A stretch of 24,051 nt of DNA from Coemansia sp. RSA 922. Taxonomy: Eukaryota > Kickxellomycota > Kickxellomycetes > Kickxellales > Kickxellaceae. The notes under the pieces were generated by a model, which did no database searches, was not told where the DNA came from, and saw only the letters and a list, made by a program, of their open reading frames with translations. Within the stretch, counting starts at the first letter, position 1; each line of letters begins with the position of its first letter. The DNA is taken from NCBI GenBank assembly GCA_027577415.1, contig JANBQS010000260.1, forward strand, positions 1-24,051. The letters run 5' to 3'. Positions 17,501 to 24,051 of this stretch are shown here, one piece after another. The translations under genes were made by a program, and so were the position numbers.

Positions 17501-20432
17501 TTACGACTCTGAGCTGCCTGTAAGACGTTTGGCTCAGCTAATCGTCAACTCGCCCGCACAGCGACTTTCACCTCAAGCCAAGGCCGCGACGCGCTTGTTG
17601 CACTCGCTGCTGACCAAGACGACTTGCCAGTATGGACTGCGCATGCGCGAGGCTCAGGGCATCCGCGATCCCGAGATGCACCCGAGGGGATCTCAAGTGC
17701 TACTACAGGTTGGCCAAGCTGCACGCTCTGCACTCGAGTCGTTTTTGCCTGGTCTGTTTGCGACCGTCACTGGTCTGCAAGGGAGCACTGACTTGACCTC
17801 AAACTCGGCCTTCAACCGGCGAGCATCTGTAGAATCGCTGCGCTTACCCGAGTATGAGGAAGCAGACCCAGACTTTGACACCGACGGTACTGAAGCCGCT
17901 GCATCTGACGCCAATGGTGAAGCCGATGCAGATGGCGAGGTTGAAGGAGACGACGATAGCTGCAGCAGTGGAAGTGGCAGTGGCAACGAAGCCGATGACT
18001 TGGAAGGTACTTCGCCACCAAGCGATATCGAGTTTGCGCAGCGGTTCTATGGCGATAACATCTCGGCAGGCTACTTGACCGACGACCATGAGCACGATGG
18101 ATACAACGACAACGACGCACATGTCGCTGACTTGCGCAACTCAGCCGCGGCGCTATTCAATCATGCAACTTATCCAGAGTCTATTGGCTCGGGGTCGATC
18201 TCGTCCTCGCTGTCTCCATCATCGACACTGTCGGCGTCGCCTGTGGCTGTGGCTAGCAGCACGCCCAACCAGCCAACCGATATGTACCTCGGCGAGCGTC
18301 TGGATGCCGAAGACTTGAGCTTGCTGGTCTCGCTGCCCAAGCCCGATATAAACAGACTCAATCTGCTTCGCCTCTGCGTGGATGTACTGCGGGAAACCAG
18401 CGACATTGATGAGATCGTCGGCTGGATAGACTTGCGCGTGTGGCGCGCCCTGAGCACTTGGTTCCTTAACCACCCGCACAACAATATGCTGCACATGGCC
18501 GTATATCAGCTGGTATCTATTGTAACGCTAGAGACCGTTCGCCTGCGCCGGTCCCATCGACGCCTCGTCGCTGATCCGCGTAAGCAGCAAGCCAGCGCTG
18601 GACCTACCAAGCCTGCGCTCGGAGGAGCTACTGCTGCTGGCGAAGGATATGGCAGCACTGCAAAGTCTCGCGGTAGTGGCGACAATAGCAGTGGCAGCGG
18701 CAATGGCGGTGGCAATGTATTGACAGCTGGTGGCACATCCTTTGGCAGTGGGCCGGAGGCCTGCCAGCCCGAGTCGAGGGCTCAAGCATCTGCCAAGCGT
18801 CGGGCACGCAGACGCCGCGCGATGGCCGAGCGGATTCGCCGTGACGAGTCGACCAATTGCGACAATATCCTCACGTACCTCATCGAGCAGAACCAGTGGG
18901 TTGACAAGCTAGTGAGGCGCGCGGTTTCACCGAGCTTTGATGGGGCTCATGGATTTATTTCTCTGATACTCAACACGCTCCGTCTAGCCGTGCAAGTCGA
19001 CCGCCGCCGACCGGTTGCTTCGTCGCTTGCGCAGAAGCGCGCTGAGCGGCAACAAAGCGGCGGCAGCACCCACGCCGAGCCATCGCCAAGCAAGCATGTC
19101 TTTGCTAACGCTGGACTCGACCCGTGGAGCACTGGCGATATTGATGTCAGCAAGAGCCGTGGGGGATTCTCCGACGATGAGGTGCCTGACGACGACGCTC
19201 TCATGCCCGATATGGCGTACCACGATCCCGAAACGCGCCATAGACGCTCTGAGTACCCAACGTATAGGTTGCAGCGGTGGGAGATTACGCTTCTCTACTC
19301 GCCGGCCTTCCGAGCGCACTTGCGTCGTCTGCGTAAACAAGCTGAGCGCATGGCGCGCAAGCCAGACGAGTTCCGACTATGTGACCAGTCTCGAGCTGAT
19401 ATTTCGCAGAGTGGGACTGGAAGTCGGCCAGTACCGTTCTTCTCGCCGCAGAAGGTCAAGCCGCCCGTGTCTCTTGACAACCAGGAGATCAAGAAGAAGC
19501 AGCTCCAGATCAATGTTGGACTGCTGCTAGGCAATAATCGACGCCTGGCTGTGCCTGCTACGCCATCTTCGTCGTCGTCGAGTGCTACCGCCTCCTCCTC
19601 TTCATCTGCGGCGGCGGCTGCCACTGCTAACACGGCATCTGACAAGAGTGCCTCGCCGCCGATTGACGAAGTTGGAGTTGACCTTGACTCGCTGTTTGCC
19701 CGCATGCTTGGGTTTACCGAGGATCTAGTGGAGCTCCCCCTGTGTATTGCTAGCGATGAAGTGGGTAACTGTAAGGCTGGCAAGCTTGCGGGGCTTGCAA
19801 GCAAGGGCGGTATTGATGGAAGCGCTCTCAGTGACGAAAGCTCTGACGATGAGAAGAAGCCTCGCAGAGAGAAGCGCAGTGTCGGCGGCAGCAGTGGCGC
19901 AACTACAAGAAAGCAAGTCACTGGTAGCGGCGGTAAGGCGAGTAGTTTGCGCAAGAAAAAGTCCAAGCCCGTGGCCTCAGTAACCAGTGCTGGTACCCTC
20001 GAGGCGCTGGTTTCGTCGTCCGTCTCGGGGATATTGGAAGACATTACGCCTGAGACTGCTGAGGAAGCGGCTGAGGCCCTTAGCTCCGCTCTGACTGGCG
20101 ATGGCGCTGGTGGCAGCAATGGCGCGACAGCAAAGTACGCAGCGGGACTGAGGTCGCGCAAGAAGACTGCGCCTGCTTCAGGCTCAGTGCGTCGTCGCCG
20201 TGCTAGGCTGCACCACAAATCGTCTAGCTCAAGCCTCGGGGGCTCCCCAGCTCCGGTTTCGACCGTAGCTTCGCCTCCAACCACATTTGATCCGGCTACA
20301 ATGTATCTGGTGACCGATGGCCATCTGGATAAGGCTGTAACCTCTGCTGCTACTGCTGCCGTTGTTGGTGCCGACTTGCCTCAGACCACAGCCGGTGGAC
20401 TGGCCGCATCCTTGAAGGCATTGGATATTTGA
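14518..20432 (+). CDS. SAPS-like (Sit4/PP6-associated) large protein, three exons
   Basis: Exons 14518-14621, 14787-14910 and 15249-20432 encode 1803 residues. The third exon alone is open from 15249 but has no suitable ATG near its start. The two upstream exons supply MEGSAKPPSSLRARNSP and join in phase. Residues 1-~430 are disordered, with Ser/Asp runs (DSGSDSDSDSDD ~101). Helical repeats follow: KTAMSLLCRVLDIDGPIIQQ (from ~445), then KMVEFLLIDGVIASLIGFI; LGSFHHACLLLEHCFTISP; FFGHILELIEDPDPYVSEGV. After an acidic spacer (~945-997) come LNLLRLCVDVLRETSDIDEI, FLNHPHNNMLHMAVYQLVSI (~1147-1166) and FDGAHGFISLILNTL (~1305). The NN-LH-VY and G-G/F-I-LI patterns resemble the end of the SAPS domain of Sap185/PP6R proteins, which bind Sit4/PP6 phosphatase. 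The family's usual N-terminal block is not seen, so the call is tentative. The C-terminal ~350 residues are Ser/Ala/Lys-rich. Confidence 0.6.
14622..14786 (+). other. intron 1 of the SAPS-like gene
   Basis: 165 bases, donor AGAAG|GTAATC and acceptor TACTCTAG|GCGC. It splits an Arg codon (AG^G). A GTTAACT sequence about 40 bases before the acceptor could serve as branch site; the acceptor is preceded by pyrimidines. Splicing keeps the frame open through exon 2. Confidence 0.8.
14911..15248 (+). other. intron 2 of the SAPS-like gene
   Basis: 338 bases, donor GTCAG|GTAAGC and acceptor CTCGAGTAG|GGAG, phase 0. TTTACTAATC near 15141 matches a TACTAAT-type branch site, and a T-rich tract precedes the acceptor. 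It is longer than the other introns here. The intervening sequence is stop-rich in the coding frame. Confidence 0.8.
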
Positions 20433-20451
20433 TCGTGGCAAGTGAAGCCCA

Positions 20452-20457
20452 AATAAA
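20452..20457 (+). terminator. polyadenylation signal of the SAPS-like gene
   Basis: AATAAA 20 bases after the TGA stop, in CCCAAATAAACAC; the sequence then becomes AT-rich. A very short 3' UTR would result. Confidence 0.5.
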
Positions 20458-20631
20458 CACGCAAGTCCATACACAGCTATCTATATTCGTATACACACAC
20501 ATGTAATAACATATTTTAACGTATATTTTTTTAATTACCATTGGTTAAATGTGGCAAGTATAAAAGTTTTTCTGTTATGAAATTAGATGTCTGCTTTTGT
20601 CCATCCCTGTCCGCGTCTTGGCTTGTGGTAT

Positions 20632-20898
20632 TTAGAAGGGGTGGAAGGCGGGAAAAAAGGGAACCGCGGGGACAGCTGGGACGGCCGGGACAACAGCTGC
20701 TGGAGGAGCTGCTCTGGGGGTCTTGGTGCCGCGTCCACCAACGCTCGCATGAACCAAGCCTCCAAGGACATTGAGGCTCAGGCCGTTGCCACCACCGACA
20801 TCCAGGCTGATGATTCCGGGGATGTTGAGCCCGACGGGCGAGGCAACGGAGCTGGTGGCAAGGGCGGTAATGCTGGCAACAAAAATTGAGAGCTTCAT
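20632..20898 (-). CDS. small secreted protein, Gly-rich with Ala-Val-Pro repeats
   Basis: 88 residues from an ATG at 20896-20898 to TAA at 20632-20634. A clear signal peptide (MKLSIFVASITALATSSVAS, predicted cut near SVAS|PVG) is followed by a small hydrophobic/Gly-rich part (LNIPGIISLDVGGGNG, then LSLNVLGGLVHASVGG). The C-terminus is Pro/Ala/Val-rich, with VPA repeats (VVPAVPAVPAVPFFPAF). There is no cysteine, so it is not a disulfide-stabilised effector type. The upstream minus-strand sequence is T-rich and AT-rich as expected of a promoter. The family is unknown; a wall-associated or secreted structural role is only a guess. It is convergent with the SAPS-like gene, about 200 bases away. 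Confidence 0.7.
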   Translation of the reverse strand: MKLSIFVASITALATSSVASPVGLNIPGIISLDVGGGNGLSLNVLGGLVHASVGGRGTKTPRAAPPAAVVPAVPAVPAVPFFPAFHPF

Positions 20899-21445
20899 TT
20901 TGTTTAATAAATGTATACTTTGAAAAAAGTTTAGTGGTTAGAAAAAAAAAAAAAAGAATGAGTGTAGCGGAATAAACAAAAAATATATACAAATACATAA
21001 AGATACGGCCGCTCGTATTCTTATACATAATTTAAGCACTGTTTTATTGGCACATGTCAGAATCCTATTCACTACTGTTATTTTGTAACTCTAATTGTAG
21101 TTTTTTTTACCGCCTAAATTACCTGCCAAGAAAAGACATTCGCGGTACAGTCAAGGTGTGCTTGCATGAATGGAAGTTCTATTCAGAGGAGCACAGATAG
21201 GAGGCCCAACTGTGATGCAGCAGGTAAGACATGGCTGACTGCTTTAGGTGCATATTCAATCTACTGCCATACATATTACAATTAGTCTGCCTCGTTTAAA
21301 CCTATTCATCACTTGCTGAAGTGTCTTTTTTTATGTCGGCTAATTATGCATTCTTGATTAAACCAACGCACTATGTGCGACTTTTTTTGAAGAAAGAAAC
21401 AATAAAATATGAAAGAATAATAGAAAATTTGCGCAGTTAGCTTGA
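20899..21445. other. intergenic region upstream of the small secreted protein gene
   Basis: 547 AT-rich bases between two minus-strand genes: the promoter of the small secreted protein and the 3' flank of the large repeat-rich gene. It contains poly-A/T runs (20942-20954, 21103-21109, 21383-21389). I find no gene, tRNA or other structured RNA in it. Confidence 0.5.
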
Positions 21446-24051
21446 TCACACGTAATCCTCGGGGATAAATGATACGATAACAGTAGCTGGCTGAGAATAT
21501 AGCGTGTATGTCATACGTGTAGACACGTTCTGCTTGTAGACAATTGTGGCAGTTGATATAGACTGCCGCGATTGATGGGGGAAAATTATAGTGCCCATTA
21601 GTTGTGAAGACGACGTTTTGGTGGATGCAGGAGCAGCAGTCTTTGTCGAGGTTAAAGCTACTGCTCTGGTTGATGTTGACAGGGAGGCTACTTGAGCTGC
21701 AGCTGAAGAAGAAAGTGTTACAGCAACAGCAGGCGATGTACTCAATACGGCAGCAACAGATGAGGTGCTCATGGTGGCGAAGGAATGCGTGGTGCTCATT
21801 ACGGCTGGAGTAGGCGAGTTACTTGTTACGGCAGGGGCAGGAGATGAGCTCATTACAAAGGGAACGAAAGACAAACTCGCTGCGGTAGGAGTAGGTATGG
21901 TGCTCATTATGGCTGGAGCGAGAGACGAACTTGTTATGGCTGGAGCAGGCAAGGTGCTCATTACGGCTGAAACAGGCGAGGGACTCGTTACGGCGGCGGC
22001 AGGCGATGAGCTCACTAGTGGAATATCTGCAGAAGAGGTGCTTGCTTTGCTTTCAGGGGCAGATGAGGACGACGCAGCATCAACGTATGTCGACGAGCCA
22101 GTTGACAGCAGCTCAGCAGATGGCGAGCTGGTTGCTGCTCCATTTGCATTACCGTTGTTAAATATGTTGATGTAGTTGAAAAAGTTGGACCACCAACTGG
22201 CGCCACTGGCTGCTGAAGAGACCGCTGCTGGAGTAGCCGTGTTTAGTAAACCAGATGACCATTGGGACAGCACAGACGCAGGCGTCTGAGCACTGCCAGT
22301 TGGGGCGCTAGCTACTGTAACTGTTGGATTTGGGGTCAGACCAGGATGTGGCAATAATGGTTGCCATGGCGCGGTTGGCAATAACGGTTGCAATGGCGCA
22401 GTCGGCAATAACGGAAATGTTGGCGACCAACGAGGTGTTGCAGATGAAGATGGCAAGGCTGGCCCCTGTAAAGTAGATGAAGTCGGCAAGGCTGGCCCCT
22501 GTAAAGTAGGTGAAGATGGCCGTGGTGGTGGAGCAGTTGCGGGTACTTGTGCTGTTATCAATGGTGCTGCGACTGACTTTGAAGATGGCCCACTGCAACC
22601 GCCAAAGAGATTGAATGGGTTAAAGTAGTTACAAGCCGAGCTTGAAACACCGGCAGCCGGCGACACGGACGTTCCACTTGTTGCCATGCCGCTTGATACT
22701 GGTTTGACTGTGCTAACAGCCGGAGCTGCGAATGGCGTTGGAGTGGGGGACATTGAGCCTGTCCTTGTTATTGCATCTGTGGCAGATGGTGTTGGTAAGC
22801 CGGTAGACTTGGGATCAAGAATATTAGCAACCAATCCAGAGATGGCATTGGATATAAAGCCGCCAACAACAGTCGAGGCAATATTGCCTATAAACTGCGA
22901 AGGATAGTTTATGACGTTGTCAAGACCAGGCATACCGATGCTTCTGTAGTAGAGAAGGACCAACTCCAAATAAGAGGCAGTAGGGTACCTGTACGACAAA
23001 CCAATAAGCTGAGTTAGTTGAGCAATAGCCGGGTTATTGGTTAAGCCAGCTAGAGTATTGAGTGCGTTGTATCCAGGGATATACTCAAACCCATCTCTTG
23101 TCTGTTGCAAGTAAGCCTGAATAGCCGGTTTCAGCTGGGCTGTTGAGCTAGCAGTATTGGGCGTAAATGAGCTTGCGGCCTTGGCCATAGCTTCAAGCAT
23201 CGGGTCCTTGATCAAAAACATGTAGCTCATACCGGGAATAGACTGCACCGAGGAGGTAGCATCAATCTTTACAGAGTGGTCATCCATGCCAGTCCATCCG
23301 ACTTCTTTAAGATACTGAGACATGTGCACGGCATCCATAGAGGCAAGCCTATCAACAAGATCTGTCATACGGTTAATACGCCTGGTGTCAATTTCCAAGA
23401 GCTGAGCTAGACTGAATATATCGCTGCTTTTAACCAACGGATCGTTGGTATTAGCGCCGCTTGCCTGAGAGATAAGCGCCAGAGAATCGCCGTTCATTCT
23501 GCTGATTGAGCCAATCAGACGAGCTACAGATTGTAGTGACTCTGAGGTAACGGGGCCATGGCGGTCTACACCAAACATTGGAGCCAGGTGCTCAGCATAT
23601 TTGGTATGCGAGAAAGTATCGAGCAATTTAGAAATATATCTGATACTAGCTGGATTCAGTTCAAACAGCCGCTCAAATGGAATTGACAAAATATTGTCCT
23701 TTGCACTCTTGGACCCATCCTTGAAAGTGTACTGATATTTGTCTGATAGTTTGACAGTAAGCTTGTTGTACAGCTCGCGAACTGATTTTTTCGAGCCTGC
23801 ACTGTCCAGTCCCAAGTCAGCTAAGAGTATATCGCCTGTGTTAGTCACAGTGTTGCCCTTTGCGGATTGCTCAGTGACAAAAGTTGTCAGGCGGTTAAGT
23901 AGGCCAAGCGAGTATGCCTGTGCACGCTCGTCGTCTGTGATGTGAATGACATTGCGAGGGCTTTGGCCTTGTGCATTTACTACGTCGCGTCCAACCTGTG
24001 CATAGGCGCTGCCTGGGACTGAGAGCGCTGCTAGAGCTAACGCGCTTAGCA
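21446..24051 (-). CDS. large secreted Ser/Thr/Pro/Ala-rich repeat protein, 5' end outside window
   Basis: The frame is open from the right edge to the stop at 21446-21448, giving at least 867 residues. A GTG at 23848 could be mistaken for the start, but the frame continues to the edge. It begins there with LSALALAALSVPGSAYA followed by QVGRDVVNAQ, clearly the hydrophobic core and cut site of a signal peptide; only a few codons including ATG are missing. Residues ~20-410 look globular and helical (SVRELYNKLTVKLSDKYQYT, FERLFELNPASIRYISKLL, GYNALNTLAGLTNNPAIAQL, LELVLLYYRSIGMPG). The remainder is Ser/Thr/Pro/Ala-rich with three tandem-repeat tracts and a small Cys-flanked aromatic motif (CNYFNPFNLFGGC). 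There is no hydrophobic C-terminal tail, so no GPI anchor. I do not recognise the N-terminal domain. Probably a heavily O-mannosylated wall or extracellular protein. Confidence 0.8.
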   Translation of the reverse strand, partial: LSALALAALSVPGSAYAQVGRDVVNAQGQSPRNVIHITDDERAQAYSLGLLNRLTTFVTEQSAKGNTVTNTGDILLADLGLDSAGSKKSVRELYNKLTVKLSDKYQYTFKDGSKSAKDNILSIPFERLFELNPASIRYISKLLDTFSHTKYAEHLAPMFGVDRHGPVTSESLQSVARLIGSISRMNGDSLALISQASGANTNDPLVKSSDIFSLAQLLEIDTRRINRMTDLVDRLASMDAVHMSQYLKEVGWTGMDDHSVKIDATSSVQSIPGMSYMFLIKDPMLEAMAKAASSFTPNTASSTAQLKPAIQAYLQQTRDGFEYIPGYNALNTLAGLTNNPAIAQLTQLIGLSYRYPTASYLELVLLYYRSIGMPGLDNVINYPSQFIGNIASTVVGGFISNAISGLVANILDPKSTGLPTPSATDAITRTGSMSPTPTPFAAPAVSTVKPVSSGMATSGTSVSPAAGVSSSACNYFNPFNLFGGCSGPSSKSVAAPLITAQVPATAPPPRPSSPTLQGPALPTSSTLQGPALPSSSATPRWSPTFPLLPTAPLQPLLPTAPWQPLLPHPGLTPNPTVTVASAPTGSAQTPASVLSQWSSGLLNTATPAAVSSAASGASWWSNFFNYINIFNNGNANGAATSSPSAELLSTGSSTYVDAASSSSAPESKASTSSADIPLVSSSPAAAVTSPSPVSAVMSTLPAPAITSSSLAPAIMSTIPTPTAASLSFVPFVMSSSPAPAVTSNSPTPAVMSTTHSFATMSTSSVAAVLSTSPAVAVTLSSSAAAQVASLSTSTRAVALTSTKTAAPASTKTSSSQLMGTIIFPHQSRQSISTATIVYKQNVSTRMTYTLYSQPATVIVSFIPEDYV
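21710..22015 (-). repeat. degenerate ~30-bp repeats coding Ser/Pro/Ala/Val decapeptides
   Basis: Roughly nine to ten degenerate units within the large secreted protein gene. The peptide pattern is like SSSPAPAVTS or SPTPAVMST (for example SSPAAAVTS, PSPVSAVMST, LPAPAITSSS, SSPAPAVTS, NSPTPAVMST). On the plus strand the recurring word is GCTCATTAYGGCTGGAG. Boundaries are approximate. Confidence 0.75.
22350..22414 (-). repeat. 27-bp tandem repeat coding the nonapeptide PLLPTAPxQ
   Basis: Two full 27-base units (22350-22376 and 22377-22403) and an 11-base partial copy (22404-22414), beginning GGCAATAAYGGTTG. The full units differ at only a few bases. In frame they encode PLLPTAPLQ then PLLPTAPWQ. 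Confidence 0.9.
22452..22517 (-). repeat. 33-bp tandem duplication coding TLQGPALPTSS
   Basis: Two adjacent 33-base units, 22452-22484 and 22485-22517, beginning GGCAAGGCTGGCCCCTGTAA. They are identical over the first 24 bases with a few changes at the end. They encode TLQGPALPTSS-type units in frame within the large secreted protein. Confidence 0.9.

Noticed and set aside
19295..20284. 329-residue open frame antisense to the SAPS-like gene
   Set aside because: It lies fully within exon 3 on the opposite strand and mirrors its GC-biased codons and Ser/Ala runs; it has no domain or signal of its own.

Overview
The window looks like nuclear DNA of a fungus. It has roughly balanced base composition, short GT-AG introns, AATAAA signals, a GT62 (Anp1/Mnn9-type) Golgi mannosyltransferase pair, a SAPS-like phosphatase-associated protein, and several Ser/Thr-rich secreted proteins. 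An early-diverging lineage such as Kickxellomycotina (Coemansia-like) would fit, but that placement is a guess from general gene character and was not tested.

Layout, left to right. A 3' gene fragment (1-201, +) is followed by a mitochondrial rhomboid protease of the PARL/Pcp1 type (409-1680, -). This diverges from a ubiquitin-like-domain protein (1987-4323, +). Next come a secreted, charge-patterned, probably GPI-anchored protein (4787-5683, +) and a weakly supported hypothetical gene (5853-6422, -). A gene-poor kilobase (6423-7422) carries a (GA)15 microsatellite and a cluster of GC-rich inverted repeats.

Two tandem GT62 mannosyltransferase paralogues follow on the minus strand (7423-8733 and 9362-10843). 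Each has a short 5' coding exon and one intron at the same position and phase. The spacer between them holds eight copies of a 17-bp repeat. A mitochondrial prolyl-tRNA synthetase (11398-13302, +) diverges from the second paralogue. After a 1.2-kb gap comes a three-exon gene for a 1803-residue SAPS-like protein (14518-20432, +). The window closes with a small secreted protein (20632-20898, -) and a large secreted, repeat-rich protein whose extreme 5' end lies beyond the right edge (21446-24051, -).

These are independent eukaryotic genes and not an operon. The loose theme is the secretory pathway and cell surface: two Golgi mannosyltransferases sit near three predicted secreted or wall proteins, two of them Ser/Thr/Pro-rich or GPI-like and so plausible mannosylation substrates. 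The other genes serve mitochondria (rhomboid, ProRS), proteostasis (UBL protein) and phosphatase signalling (SAPS-like). The most useful results are the corrected gene models: the 5' exons of both GT62 genes and of the SAPS-like gene, and the 5' truncation of the last gene.
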